A stretch of 64,000 nucleotides of DNA, taken from Corynebacterium yudongzhengii (GTDB lineage Bacteria; Actinomycetota; Actinomycetes; Mycobacteriales; Mycobacteriaceae). Location: positions 434,001-498,000 of the forward strand of contig NZ_CP026947.1 of assembly GCF_003065405.1 (NCBI RefSeq), given 5' to 3'. This document shows, one piece after another, positions 15,480 to 25,080 of the stretch (positions are counted from its first letter, which is position 1; the number at the start of each line of letters is the position of its first letter). Position numbers and translations under genes: made by a program. The notes below the pieces were generated by a model. It saw only the letters and a list, made by a program, of their open reading frames with translations. It was not told the DNA's origin and did no database searches.

Positions 15480-15641
15480 CGCATCTGACGGTTAAGCGCC
15501 GGCTACTCGCGTGCCCGCCGGCTGTGTATCGTGAGGTGCGCTGGCTCAAAGACGCCCGGGTGACGGGGCAGTCCACGGCCAGCTTCGATCGTTTCACCCG
15601 AGCCGGTGCTCGCAACACATAGAGGCGTAAACCTGGAAGCC

Positions 15642-16814
15642 ATGAACAAGTCAGCGCTTGCTTGCCTGGCAGCGGGCACGCTCATCTTCTCCGCCTTGTT
15701 GGTGTGGCTGGATCCTGCGCAAGCCGGTGAGCTTTTCGCCCGGCTTCTGCCGATCTTCGGATTCGTCATCGGGATGTCGGTCGTAGTCAATCTCGCCTCC
15801 GATTTCGGTGCCTTCGAGGAAGTCACCCGCTGGATCGAACACCGCGCTCCGCGATCGACGGAGGCGCGGAAGGCTGTCATCTGGGTAGGAATCCTGGTGC
15901 TCGCGGTGCTCGTGACGGTCTTCTTTTCGCTGGATACCACCGCTATCTTGATCACTCCGCTGGCGATCGTGCTGGCCCGAAGAAACGGGCTTTCGGTGAT
16001 GGCCACCGCGATCTCGGTGGTGTGGATCGCAAACATCGGATCCCTCGTGCTGCCGGTGTCCAACCTGACGAACCTCCTTGCCGTCGGGGGCGGCTACTTC
16101 TCTTCCCCCGCGGGGTATCAGCACTATGTGTTTTTGCCGGCGATCGCTGCGCTGGCGGTGGTGGGTGCAGCCTCATGGCTGGTGCAACTGCGCGCGGCAA
16201 CCGGCCACGCGGTTACGGCCCCGCATCCTCGGGCGCAGAAAGATCCGCTCCTAGTACTCGCCCTCGTGGTGATCGGCTGCCTTCTGCCCGCGCTCGTCTC
16301 GCCGATTCCTTATTGGGTATCGAGCACATTCGCCGCCGGCATCCTGCTCTGCGCGGCGTGGTGGCAACGTCGAGAAAGCATCAGCCTGGATCTGGTGCCA
16401 TGGTCGGCGCTGGTGTTGGCCACCGGCTTTTCAGTATTGGCGACGCTGATCAACATCTTGGGCGGTGCCGCCGTGGTCCAAGATCTACTCGGTGGGGCAG
16501 GCGATACCCCGGGTGGGTTGTATGCGGTGGCCGGCGCCGGGGTGGTAGCGAGCAACGTCATCAACAACATTCCGGCGTATCTGATGTTAGAGCCGGCGGT
16601 GACAATCCCGGCCGGGGTGACAGCCTTGCTGATTGGGGTCAACGCTGGCCCATTGATTACTCCGTGGGCGTCGCTGGCCACGCTGTTGTGGCACGACCAG
16701 CTGAAACGAGTAGGCGTTCAGTTCGGGTGGAAGCGCTTCATCTTCGCCGGGCTGGCGATCGTGCCGATAGCGGTCGGGATTCCCACCGCGGTCCTTATCG
16801 CGCAGGTCGGTTAG
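15642..16814 (+). CDS. ArsB/SLC13 (ion transporter superfamily) permease
   Basis: The protein has 390 residues with about ten hydrophobic helices. Paired family motifs are visible: the first half contains SNLTNLLAVGGG, and the second ASNVINNIPAYLMLEP and GVNAGPLITPWASLATLLW, which resemble the NN(L/I)P and GxNxGPxxTPxGSLATxLW motifs of ArsB- and NhaD-type carriers. The substrate cannot be told from sequence. Arsenite, an organic anion or sodium-coupled transport are candidates, and no arsR or arsC lies nearby. ATG 15642 gives a natural N-terminus, although its ribosome site is weak (TGGAAG). Confidence 0.7.
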   Translation: MNKSALACLAAGTLIFSALLVWLDPAQAGELFARLLPIFGFVIGMSVVVNLASDFGAFEEVTRWIEHRAPRSTEARKAVIWVGILVLAVLVTVFFSLDTTAILITPLAIVLARRNGLSVMATAISVVWIANIGSLVLPVSNLTNLLAVGGGYFSSPAGYQHYVFLPAIAALAVVGAASWLVQLRAATGHAVTAPHPRAQKDPLLVLALVVIGCLLPALVSPIPYWVSSTFAAGILLCAAWWQRRESISLDLVPWSALVLATGFSVLATLINILGGAAVVQDLLGGAGDTPGGLYAVAGAGVVASNVINNIPAYLMLEPAVTIPAGVTALLIGVNAGPLITPWASLATLLWHDQLKRVGVQFGWKRFIFAGLAIVPIAVGIPTAVLIAQVG

Positions 16815-16921
16815 AACGCCTCCGGCTGAACGCCGGGATCCGGGCCCGCCTGGCCTCATGCAGCGCTAGCACCTCTCAAAGTGAGTAGCACACACCAGCC
16901 CGTAACCACCCCGCACAACGC

Positions 16922-18499
16922 CTAACGCTTCACCAACTCGTCCGGATCGACCTCTTGCGGTCCGGTATCGGGTTCGCGCTCGCCGCGCTCGACGGCCTCG
17001 GCGTGCTCGACCTGTTCGGCGGTCGGCTCGTGGTTGCCCATGCCGACCTGGAGGTCTTCGTCGGGAATCGCGGTGATCTGCCCGCGGGATAGCGACTTGC
17101 GGTAGGAGAGGATCTCGCGGCGCAGCACGTTGGACAGGAAGTAGATGCCCAAGAGGTTCGGGATCGCCATGAGGAAGAAGGAGGCGTCGGCGAAAGTGAT
17201 CGCCGCATCCAGCGAGGCAGAGGCGCCGATGATGGGGCCGATGACCCAGATGACCTTGACGGTCCAGCGCACGCCGTCGCTGTGGCCGAAGATGTAGGTG
17301 GCTGCCTGCTCGAAGTAGTAGGAGTAGGCGAGGACCGTCGAGAAGCCGAACAGTGCGACACAGACCGTGAGCAGGTACGGGAACCAACCGGCGACCGTGC
17401 CGAAGGCGGAGGCGGTCAGCGCCACGCCTTCGACGTCTTCGCCGGCGCCCTCGTAGACGCCGGTGACCACGATGGCGGTGGCGGTGAGCATGCAGACGAT
17501 GACCGAGTCGAAGAACGGTCCCCACATCGCGGTGAAGCCCTCGGTCGCGGGCCGGCGGGTCTTGGAGGCCGAGTGCGCGAAGCCGGCGGTACCCACACCG
17601 GCCGCGTTGGAAAACAGCGCACGCTGGATGCCGACGACCGCGACACCGATGACGCCGCCGGTCACGCCTTCCGGAGTGATCATGCCCGTGACCATGGAGG
17701 CCAGTGCCGCCGGGACGTCGTTGATGTTGACGATGCTCACCGCGGTCACGGAGATCATGTAGATCGCGGCCATGGCCGGGGTGATGCGGCCGGTCCACTT
17801 GCCGATCGACTTCACACCCCCGATGATCACGATGCCCACCAGGGTGGCGATGACGATGCCGATCACCCAGTTGTTCTGCTGCAAGAACTCGGAGCCGGAA
17901 GACTCGGAGACGATCTCGGCGACCTGGTTGGACTGGAAGAGGTCCGCGCCGTAGAGGCCGAGCAAAGTGAACAGGGCGTAGAGCCACGCGAGCACGCTGC
18001 CGGTTTTGACCCAACCGACCTTGCGGAGACCGTCACGCAGGTAGTACATGGGCCCGCCGGCGATGGTGCCGTCGTCACGCACCTTGCGGAACATGACGCC
18101 GAGGGTGGCCTCTGACATCTTCACGCTCATGCCGATGAGGCCGAAGACGACGATCCAGAGCGCGGCGCCGGGCCCACCGACGGAGATCGCCACCGCCACG
18201 CCCGCGATGTTGCCGAGGCCGATCGTGCCCGAAAGCTCGGGGGCCAGCGCCTGGAAGGTGGAGATTTCGCCGGGGTCGGTCTTGCGGTTGAACTTGCCTC
18301 GGATGACGTTGAAGGAGTGCTTGATACCGGTAATCGGCTGGAAGCCCAGCCAGACGGTGAGGAAGATCGCCGCGGCCATCAGCCAGATGACGATCAAGGG
18401 GATACCGCCGGCGATCGGCAGCTCGAAGAAGACAATAGCGTCCAGAATGTCGGCTACGGGGCCGAGCCCAGACTCGATTAACTGATCAATCTGATCCAT
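16922..18499 (-). CDS. Alanine/glycine:cation symporter, AGCS family
   Basis: The protein has 525 residues with about eleven hydrophobic helices. AGCS signatures are clear: FQALAPELSGTIGLGNIAGV near residues 85-105, GGPGAALW, MYYLRDGL and NAAGVGTAGFAHSASKTRRPA. It should import alanine or glycine with sodium or protons. A long charged C-terminal tail follows the last helix (from about residue 465). It lies between two plus-strand genes, and the short gap to glmM contains the divergent promoters. Confidence 0.92.
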   Translation of the reverse strand: MDQIDQLIESGLGPVADILDAIVFFELPIAGGIPLIVIWLMAAAIFLTVWLGFQPITGIKHSFNVIRGKFNRKTDPGEISTFQALAPELSGTIGLGNIAGVAVAISVGGPGAALWIVVFGLIGMSVKMSEATLGVMFRKVRDDGTIAGGPMYYLRDGLRKVGWVKTGSVLAWLYALFTLLGLYGADLFQSNQVAEIVSESSGSEFLQQNNWVIGIVIATLVGIVIIGGVKSIGKWTGRITPAMAAIYMISVTAVSIVNINDVPAALASMVTGMITPEGVTGGVIGVAVVGIQRALFSNAAGVGTAGFAHSASKTRRPATEGFTAMWGPFFDSVIVCMLTATAIVVTGVYEGAGEDVEGVALTASAFGTVAGWFPYLLTVCVALFGFSTVLAYSYYFEQAATYIFGHSDGVRWTVKVIWVIGPIIGASASLDAAITFADASFFLMAIPNLLGIYFLSNVLRREILSYRKSLSRGQITAIPDEDLQVGMGNHEPTAEQVEHAEAVERGEREPDTGPQEVDPDELVKR

Positions 18500-18621
18500 A
18501 GAGACTTCCGGTCGTGCGAGATTTAGGACACAGTACCCGTAGTTAATATGAAAGTTGCACTAATGGCTACCGGAAAAGGTATATCAACCACACGTGGGGG
18601 ATGTAGCCGGGCGGGCAGGCA

Positions 18622-18627
18622 TAATAT
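18622..18627 (+). promoter_or_regulatory. -10 box of glmM, leaderless start
   Basis: TAATAT ends five bases before ATG 18633 and there is no Shine-Dalgarno sequence, so transcription probably begins at or just before the start codon. Confidence 0.55.
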
Positions 18628-18632
18628 TTCTT

Positions 18633-19976
18633 ATGACTCGACTCTTCGGAACCGACGGCGTTCGCGGACTCGCGAACGAAAAGCTCACCGCGTCCCTCGC
18701 CCTGCGCCTTGGGGCGGCGGCGGCAGTGGTGCTGACCAAGGACCGCCGCTCTCACAAACGCCGCCCGACCGCGATCATCGGCCGAGACCCGCGCGTCTCC
18801 GGCGAGATGCTCGCCGCCGCCCTGTCCGCAGGCTTGGCCTCGCGGGGTGTCGACGTTTTACGCGTCGGCGTCCTACCCACCCCCGGCGTTGCCTTCCTCA
18901 CGGATGATTATGGCGCTGATTTGGGGGTGATGATCTCCGCGTCGCACAACCCGATGCCCGATAACGGCATCAAGTTCTTCTCGGCCGGCGGGCACAAGCT
19001 TCCCGACGACGTCGAAAACGAGATCGAGGAGACTATGCAGGATCTCCAGGAGCAGGGCCCCACCGGCACGAGCATCGGCCGCATCATCGAAGAAGCCCCG
19101 GACGCCCGCTCGCGCTACCTCAGCCACCTCGCCGACGCGATGCAGACCGACCTCAGCGGCATCCACGTGGTCGTCGACACCGCCAACGGTGCCGCCAGCG
19201 CCGTCGCACCCTTGGCGTACGAGGCAGCGGGCGCGCAGGTCACGCCGATCCACAACCGTCCGGATTCCTACAACATCAACGACAACTGCGGCTCCACCCA
19301 CATCGAGCAGATCCAGCAGGCCGTCGTCGAATACGGCGCGGACCTGGGGCTCGCCCACGATGGCGACGCCGATCGCTGCCTGGCGGTCGACGCGGAGGGC
19401 AACGTTGTCGACGGCGATCAGATCATGGCGATCCTCGCCGTCGCGCTCAACGAGGACAACGATTTGCGCCACAGCACCCTCGTGGCGACGGTGATGTCGA
19501 ACCTCGGCTTGCGGCTCGCCATGGAGCGCGAGGGCATTAAGGTCATCGACACCAAGGTGGGCGACCGCTACGTCTTGGAAGAACTCAACCGCGGCGGCTA
19601 CGACTTAGGCGGCGAGCAGTCCGGCCACGTCGTGTTCTCCGAGTACGCCACCACCGGCGACGGCACCCTCACGGGTCTGCACCTGATGAAGCGCATGGCC
19701 ACCACGGGCAAGTCGCTGGCCGAGCTTGCCGACGTCATGACCGTCTTACCCCAGGTCCTCATCAACGTGCCGGTCTCCGATAAGTCGATCATCTTGAGCA
19801 ACGACGACGTGATCTCCTGCCGTGCCGCCGCCGAAGAGGAGCTCGGGGATGCCGGCCGGGTGCTTTTGCGCCCGTCGGGAACCGAGGAGATCTTCCGCGT
19901 CATGGTCGAAGCCGCCGACGAGGAACAGGCCCGCAAGGTCGCCGGGCGCATCGCGGCCGTGGCCGCCGCGGTGTAA
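18633..19976 (+). CDS. glmM: Phosphoglucosamine mutase
   Basis: The protein has 447 residues, the normal GlmM length. It begins [15 protein letters not shown]. The phosphoserine loop is [15 protein letters not shown], with Ser 104 as the catalytic residue. A metal-binding loop DGDADRC and the C-terminal phosphate-binding loop RPSGTEE follow. It converts glucosamine-6-phosphate to glucosamine-1-phosphate for UDP-GlcNAc and peptidoglycan synthesis. The later glmS supplies its substrate. ATG 18633 is chosen from the family N-terminus and the -10 box just upstream. In mycobacteria the gene directly follows rpsI. Here the accessory block intervenes. Confidence 0.97.
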   Translation: MTRLFGTDGVRGLANEKLTASLALRLGAAAAVVLTKDRRSHKRRPTAIIGRDPRVSGEMLAAALSAGLASRGVDVLRVGVLPTPGVAFLTDDYGADLGVMISASHNPMPDNGIKFFSAGGHKLPDDVENEIEETMQDLQEQGPTGTSIGRIIEEAPDARSRYLSHLADAMQTDLSGIHVVVDTANGAASAVAPLAYEAAGAQVTPIHNRPDSYNINDNCGSTHIEQIQQAVVEYGADLGLAHDGDADRCLAVDAEGNVVDGDQIMAILAVALNEDNDLRHSTLVATVMSNLGLRLAMEREGIKVIDTKVGDRYVLEELNRGGYDLGGEQSGHVVFSEYATTGDGTLTGLHLMKRMATTGKSLAELADVMTVLPQVLINVPVSDKSIILSNDDVISCRAAAEEELGDAGRVLLRPSGTEEIFRVMVEAADEEQARKVAGRIAAVAAAV

Positions 19977-19983
19977 GCGCTTG

Positions 19984-20002
19984 GCCCGGGCTTAGCCCGG
20001 GC
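19984..20002. terminator. GC-rich hairpin between convergent glmM and PTS genes
   Basis: GCCCGGGC-TTA-GCCCGGGC can fold into an 8-bp stem from either strand. No T-run is present, so termination is only likely, not certain. Confidence 0.4.
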
Positions 20003-20011
20003 GGCGCGGCG

Positions 20012-20329
20012 TTACGCGTCGATCCTTTCGTATAAATCGACGAACTCTACGGCCAGGTCCTTGATCACCTGCGCGGTCATGAGGTGGTCCTCGCCATGGA
20101 TGAGCAGGAGGGATAGCTCCGTCGAGCCGCCACGAACCTCTTGCGTGAGAAGGGCCTTCTGGAATGCGTGAGCCTCGATGAAAGACTTGTCAGCCTCGGC
20201 GAGAGACGCACGGGCGGCCTCGAAGTCTCCCGCCTTGGCCTCACGGATGGCGTTCATGGCATGGCTGCGTGCCGTTCCGCCATGGAGGATCAGGCCCATG
20301 GCCGATTCCGAGTTAGCCGGCTCGGCCAT
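20012..20329 (-). CDS. PTS lactose/cellobiose-family EIIA
   Basis: The protein has 105 residues. The fold is the three-helix EIIA-Lac/Chb type: GLILHGGTARSHAMNAIREAK at the start and LLLIHGEDHLMTAQ containing the phosphorylated His. It accepts phosphate from HPr and passes it to the EIIB partner encoded just upstream in the same operon (EIIB stop and EIIA start are adjacent). Because EIIC in this operon is frameshifted, EIIA may have no functional transporter to serve. Confidence 0.9.
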   Translation of the reverse strand: MAEPANSESAMGLILHGGTARSHAMNAIREAKAGDFEAARASLAEADKSFIEAHAFQKALLTQEVRGGSTELSLLLIHGEDHLMTAQVIKDLAVEFVDLYERIDA

Positions 20330-20638
20330 TTACTTGCCTTCCTTCACAGTGACGGCATAGTCGAGCGCGCCCTCGCCGTTCATGGTGCCGTACATCATCA
20401 TCGGGATGACGCCCACCGGGATGCTGACCTTGGACTGAAACTCGTTCTCCATGTAGGCGACCTGGGGCCCGAGGAGGAGAACGTCGTAGTCGCCGGTGGA
20501 TTCCAGTGCCTCCGCGGTCGAGACCGCGTCGATGAAGACCTCAATCCCGCGCTGGGAGGCCGCCTCCTTCATCTTCTGCACCATCATGCTGGTTGACATG
20601 CCGGACACACAGGCGAGAAGAATGCTGATCTTCTGCAT
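20330..20638 (-). CDS. PTS lactose/cellobiose-family EIIB
   Basis: The protein has 102 residues. It begins MQKISILLACVSGMSTSMMVQKMKE-like, with the phosphorylated Cys in LLACVSGMST (Cys 10 by count), and DYDVLLLGPQVAYM later, both standard for EIIB-Lac/Chb. ATG 20638 follows AAAGAAAGGA. It sits between the frameshifted TIM-barrel gene and EIIA and transfers phosphate to the sugar bound by EIIC. Confidence 0.9.
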   Translation of the reverse strand: MQKISILLACVSGMSTSMMVQKMKEAASQRGIEVFIDAVSTAEALESTGDYDVLLLGPQVAYMENEFQSKVSIPVGVIPMMMYGTMNGEGALDYAVTVKEGK

Positions 20639-20658
20639 CGTATAGTTCCTTTCTTTCA

Positions 20659-21554
20659 CTATCGTCGAACTGAACGTGCCATGTGGGAAACCGTGTGCCT
20701 TACGCCGCGAATAGCGTCGCTCAGCGTGTTGATATTCACCCCGGGGGCCACGCCGCCGTAGCCGGCGTCACCGATGTGTTGAATGTCGGCATCACAGATC
20801 TTGTTGGTCAAGGCAATGCGCGAATGACCTGCGGGTCGGAGCCCTCCTGACTGGTGCCGATCGCCGTCATGACCAGCGCACCTGCGCCATGAGCCACGTC
20901 CACAATGGAGGTCAGCTCCTCCGCCGTGAAACCAGGCACGGTGCCCACGGCCGGCGCCAGGATGATGTCTGCTCCCGCGTCGATGAACTGCCGGACGGAG
21001 TCTTTGTCGATGATGGGCTCGTTGACTCCGGCCGCGTGCATCTTGCCCGCGATGATGAAGCCGTCGAAGCCGGCCTTCACGGTGGAAATCGCTGCGGCGA
21101 TGTGAGCGTTGGTCACCCCGGTACCCGGGTTGCCGGTGAGGCACACGAAGTCAAACCCGAGGGAGGATAAGGCGGCGACGGATTCAGCGTTCACGGTACG
21201 GCCGCGTGCGACGTCAAGGCGCTCATCCATCATGTCGACGTCCGGATCGACCGGCTCGAGGTTGACCCCAATCGGGAGTCCAGTGAGCTCGTGCAAGCGC
21301 TCCACGAGCTTCTCCGGCTCGCAGTCCAGGCCGGAAACGACAGGGTTGAATACGTCCACCAAGTTCAAAAGGATGAGGTTCGCGCCAAAGGCCCGGGCAA
21401 TCTCCGCGTTCGTGATGTCCTCGATGAAGGCCTGACGCGGGGCGACGTTTTCGCTGAGGATCACGCGTCCCTCGGAGGCGCGAATGGCTTCGATGAGCTC
21501 GGCAGTGCTGGCGTTGAGGATTTCCGAGGCGTTGGCACTAATAAGTCGGCGCAC
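20659..21554 (-). pseudogene. PEP-phosphonomutase-like TIM-barrel protein of the PTS operon, frameshifted
   Basis: From GTG 21554 (GGAAAGGG upstream, seven bases after the EIIC stop) the protein reads VRRLISANASEIL, GRVILSENVAPRQAFIEDI, LILLNLVDVFNP, VCLTGNPGTGVTNAHI and GADIILAPAVGTVPGFT, suggesting a TIM barrel of the phosphonomutase/isocitrate-lyase type. The frame breaks near 20818-20823. The other frame supplies the natural end, RIALTNKICDADIQHIGDAG to HMARSVRR. Restoring one C in CGCGCATT (to CGCCGCATT) rejoins them. Its function within PTS operons is unknown to me. Confidence 0.7.
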
Positions 21555-21558
21555 AGTT

Positions 21559-22688
21559 TTATGCCCTTTCCGCATCGGTGGCAGCGTCAGGCGCTTCCTC
21601 GGTCTTCCACTTGCGCTCCTGGGTGAAGATGAAGGGAAGGTAGAGGCAAACGTCAATGATCACCAGGACGAGCTGAAGTATTGAGCCCATGATGCTGCCA
21701 GTGGCGAGCACACCGGAGATGATCGGCGGCGTGGTCCAGCCCGGGGTGACGTAGGTCAGGGGCACGATGCCCACCTTCATGCACACGTACGTAATGAGCA
21801 TGTTGATGATCGGTGCGGCGACGAAGGGAACGATGAGCAGGGGGTTTAACACAACCGGCACGCCGAACATCATCGGCTCGTTAATGTTGAACCAGCCGGG
21901 GAGCATGACCAGCGGGCCGAGGGTCTTGGATCGCTGGGAAGCCTTGCGCTTGCGGGACATGACGAACAACGCAATACCTAGGCCGAGGGCAGCGCCGGAA
22001 CCGCCGAGATAGACGAAGTTTTCCGTGAAGGAAAGAGTGAAGATGTTCGGCAGCTCTTGGCCCGCCTCGTAGGTTGCGCGGTTCTCGTCGAGGTTAGCGA
22101 TCCACACGGGCTTCATGATCCCGTCGACAACGCTGCCTCCGTGGATTCCGAGGAACCAGAACGCGCAGTTCAAGAGGATGAGGATGAAGATGCCGAAGAC
22201 GTTGGAGCCGAGCAGACCAAGAGGCCCGGCGACGACAGCCTGAATGATGGAGTGAATGTCAGGCAAGCTGAGGGCGTCGAGCAGCGCGTAGACGATGAGC
22301 CAGGCCACGACGAGGACCGCGCCCGGGACGATAGCGCTCAGGCTCTTGGCGACGGCCGGGGGCACGCCCTCAGGCATCCGCAGCTGAATGTTGTGATTGA
22401 TAAACCACTGGTAGACCCAGCCGTTGATGAGGCCGAGAACGATAGCCACGAACAGCCCCTGCGATGCCATGTAGGAGGCCGAAAGAGCTGTTCACCCCCT
22501 TCCACAGGTAGGCGGACACGCCTATTTCGGTCAGGTAGTCCTCCCAGCCGGGGAATGAGGAATGAGCCGATGATGAGGAGTGGCATTGCGTAGATGACAC
22601 CGTCACGCACGGAGGTCAGCCACTTGTTCTGTGCGATGCGGCCCGCAATAGGCATCGCCTTAGCGGCGAAGTTTTCCAACTTTGACAT
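21559..22688 (-). pseudogene. PTS lactose/cellobiose-family EIIC, frameshifted and internally shortened
   Basis: ATG 22688 begins MSKLENFAAKAMPIAGRIAQ and continues to YAMPLLIIGSFLI. The frame then shifts near 22551-22562 (FPGWEDYLTEIGVSAYLWKG) and again near 22471-22500, after which a 300-residue frame gives SASYMASQGLFVAIVLGLI, LRMPEGVPPAVAKSLSAIVP and later FNINEPMMFGVPVVLNP, the last two being EIIC-Lac hallmarks. The joined product would be about 375 residues. EIIC proteins of this family usually have about 420-450, and the loss falls between the first helices and VAIVLGLI. The gene is probably dead. Confidence 0.8.
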
Positions 22689-22789
22689 TGGATTCAACTT
22701 TCTGTGACATGGATTCTTCTAGTTGACTCAGGAAGAACATCCTCGCAGGCAGGCACAGGACTCATACCCGTCGGACATCCTACGTCCTA

Positions 22790-22818
22790 AAGATACTGTG
22801 AACTATGGGACTAGACAA
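22790..22818 (-). promoter_or_regulatory. Promoter of the PTS operon with flanking inverted repeat
   Basis: On the minus strand TTGTCT, 17 bases and TATCTT form -35 and -10 boxes about 100 bases upstream of EIIC. Seven-base arms AAAGATA (22789-22795) and TATCTTT (22819-22825) bracket the promoter and could be an operator. The rest of the 22689-23048 gap shows nothing else. Confidence 0.45.
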
Positions 22819-23048
22819 TATCTTTGTTAAGTAATACTAAAGAGCTTGTGTCAGTAGAACCCGTGTGACGGCTTCCCATGGACGGCACGCTTTGGGGATG
22901 GGCCTTAAGCGAAGGAAACCCACGGGAACCATCCGTCTTTCCCGCCAGTCATATCTGGTGTCGGGGCCCGTCACGCGAGCGGGCACCCGGCGGGCCCGCC
23001 GCCGGCGGTTAGCCCGCACACACGAAGGGGAAGGACACCGCATCGCCC

Positions 23049-23357
23049 ATGACGGATTCAGCCTTATTGTTCGATTCGGACCAGCTCGTCGAGAAGCTTC
23101 GGGGGCTTAAGTCGACGGCCGCCGATGCCAGCACGGCCCATGCCAGCGCCCGGCCGCACGTCCCGCCGCAGGCCGCGGGCCGCGATTTCAGCGCCACCGC
23201 CCGCCGGTTGGACGCGGCGCTGCAGCGTCTGCATGCTGCGGGGCAAGTGCGTATCGACGCCCTGCTGGCCGCCTCCGACGCCGGCGACCGCCAGGTCGCC
23301 GTCCTACGCGAGGCGGATGACAACTTCGCCGCCCGCTTGTCCGGGAGGTCGTCGTGA
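23049..23357 (+). CDS. Conserved small helical protein, Rv3440c position, unknown function
   Basis: The protein has 102 residues, is rich in Ala, Asp and Arg, has no membrane segment, and is predicted mostly helical (DFSATARRLDAALQRLHAAG). ATG follows GGGGAAGGA. It starts a three-gene operon: the next gene starts at GTGA on its stop. The same place in mycobacteria, between glmM and glmS, holds Rv3440c, a protein of similar size. Size and helicity resemble WXG100/EspC-like proteins, but no WxG turn is present. The function is unknown. Confidence 0.7.
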   Translation: MTDSALLFDSDQLVEKLRGLKSTAADASTAHASARPHVPPQAAGRDFSATARRLDAALQRLHAAGQVRIDALLAASDAGDRQVAVLREADDNFAARLSGRSS

Positions 23358-24871
23358 CGACACGCATGATTTCCCAGTTGGTCGACGAATTCGCGAGCGC
23401 CGTCAACGAGTTCACCGTTGCCGCCAAAGGCGGCTACGCCGGCCCGGAGACCACCATCTCGCAGCTGCGTCATGCGCTCGGCTCGATCGACGGCCTCGAT
23501 ACGCCGGCGCTGCGTAGCGCGGTGAGTACCGCCGTGGGCGGCGGGCGCGGGCGGGGCCGGCCGCGTTTCGACGTCCTGGGTCCTCTCAGCGACTTAGCCT
23601 CCGGGATCGCGGACGGGGTCATGAGCGGGCGTTTCAAGGACGAAAATGATCGGCATGACCGCCAGCTCGACAAGGCCTGCCAGCTCGATGAAGAGATGGC
23701 GCAGTGCTGCGCGGCGATCGACAGCATCGAAAGGGACGCCGATACCGGCATCAGCGAGATCCTCATCGCCGTGATCCCCATGCTGAGGGTGCTGGGCCAG
23801 ATCATGCTCCTTATTCCGCACAGCCGGCTGTTGGGGATCCTCATCACGGCCGGCACGACACTCATCGAAAGCGCCCTGTCGACGAGCGTGGAGACCTGCC
23901 ACGACCGTGACGAGATGATCGGAAGCTGCTTGGATGAGTGGATCCGCCGCTGCGAAGAGCACTGCGACGACGAAGAAAAAGACCCTCCCAAGCCCGCGCC
24001 GGAGCCGGAGCCGGAATCGGAGCCGGGTCCGGAGAAACCCGGTCCGGAGAAACCTGCACCGGAGAAGCCTGGTGATGGTGGGGAGGCGCCCGTCGCTAAG
24101 CCGCAGCCGCAGCCGGAGCCCATGAGCGAGAAGCCGGTTCCGGAGAAACCTATTCCGGAAAAGACGGTTGCGCAGGAACCGTCCGCGCCGGACTGCCCGC
24201 CGCCGAAGGATCCGAACCCGGCTGCCGAAATACCAGCGCAACCGGTAGCGCACTCGTCTGGGCAGGTAGCGCTCCAGGCGGCCGGGGCGCTGGCCACGAT
24301 CGCAGCCCAGGCCTGCCCGCCGCTAGCGGTAGATATGCCTCCAGCTCCGGCGCCTGAGCCTAAGCCGCCACAGGTGCCGCCGACGCCGGAGCCGGAGATC
24401 ATCGAGGTCAACATCACCGAGGAGGCCTGCCAGCAGGTCGAGCAGTGCTATTGCGAGGCAGTCACTGAAGTCGGCCCCGAGCCGTGTATAGGTACTACCG
24501 GCAGCGCCGGGTTAGGCCTTTTAGCTATCGGGGTGGTTGCCCTGATCGAGGCGGTTAATTGCTGCGAGCCCGCGGAGACGCCGGAGTCGGAACCCGAACC
24601 CGAACCTGAACCAGCTCCGCCACCGAAGCTCGACGAAGTACCCGAGCCAGATCCACCTCCGAAGAAGCTCGACCAGGTGCCGGAGCCGGACCCACCACCG
24701 AAGAAACTCGATCCTCCGCAGCCACCACCGCCGGCACCACAGCCGGCATCAGCCGCTAGCGCGGCGCCGGTGCCGGATGTCCCGGAGCCACCACCGCCAC
24801 CGGCGCCAGAGCATGGTCCTGAGGATGAGCCCGACGACGGAAACCGCACCCGAAAGGCAGGTAGCTGGTGA
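23354..24871 (+). CDS. Ala/Pro-rich cysteine-containing protein, Rv3439c-like
   Basis: The protein has 505 residues. Residues 1-130 are helical and charged. A hydrophobic stretch at about 133-175 (ILIAVIPMLRVLGQIMLLIP) is followed by a Cys cluster (residues 182, 192, 200, 204), then a Pro/Glu/Lys-rich tract with PEKP repeats. A second hydrophobic stretch (GSAGLGLLAIGVVALIEAV, near 382-402) follows, and a tail with PEPDPPPKKLD repeated. The start overlaps the upstream stop (GTGA) and the end overlaps the next gene likewise. Position and composition match the Ala/Pro-rich Rv3439c next to glmM in mycobacteria. The function is unknown. It has no signal peptide. Confidence 0.7.
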   Translation: MTTRMISQLVDEFASAVNEFTVAAKGGYAGPETTISQLRHALGSIDGLDTPALRSAVSTAVGGGRGRGRPRFDVLGPLSDLASGIADGVMSGRFKDENDRHDRQLDKACQLDEEMAQCCAAIDSIERDADTGISEILIAVIPMLRVLGQIMLLIPHSRLLGILITAGTTLIESALSTSVETCHDRDEMIGSCLDEWIRRCEEHCDDEEKDPPKPAPEPEPESEPGPEKPGPEKPAPEKPGDGGEAPVAKPQPQPEPMSEKPVPEKPIPEKTVAQEPSAPDCPPPKDPNPAAEIPAQPVAHSSGQVALQAAGALATIAAQACPPLAVDMPPAPAPEPKPPQVPPTPEPEIIEVNITEEACQQVEQCYCEAVTEVGPEPCIGTTGSAGLGLLAIGVVALIEAVNCCEPAETPESEPEPEPEPAPPPKLDEVPEPDPPPKKLDQVPEPDPPPKKLDPPQPPPPAPQPASAASAAPVPDVPEPPPPPAPEHGPEDEPDDGNRTRKAGSW

Positions 24872-25080
24872 ACGACTTCGAAGAATTTGCCCGCCAGTTT
24901 CGTCAACGCACCGCGGCGCGCATGTTGGAATTCGAAAAGAACCTGCAGAAAGTCCAGGAGGACGTCGAGAACAATGTGGCGCGCTCTGCGGCGCGGAAGG
25001 GGGAGCGGGGCCGTCGGCACCCGCAGCACGCCCGCCGGCATACCGACGCCCGCGTCAAGGGGGTGTTACGCCGCGACTAG
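24868..25080 (+). CDS. Small basic protein, third gene of the Ala/Pro-rich operon
   Basis: The protein has 70 residues. Residues 1-40 form a likely amphipathic coiled helix (FARQFRQRTAARMLEFEKNL) and the rest is strongly basic (ARKGERGRRHPQHARRHTD). GTG 24868 overlaps the previous stop, so it is translationally coupled. Its stop shares a CTAG with the stop of the convergent hydrolase gene. I do not recognise the family. Confidence 0.6.
   Translation: MNDFEEFARQFRQRTAARMLEFEKNLQKVQEDVENNVARSAARKGERGRRHPQHARRHTDARVKGVLRRD

Noticed and set aside
22865..23110. An 81-codon plus-strand frame before the Ala/Pro-rich operon
   Set aside because: It overlaps the start of the 102-residue gene in another phase, is Arg-rich and low-complexity, and has no ribosome site.
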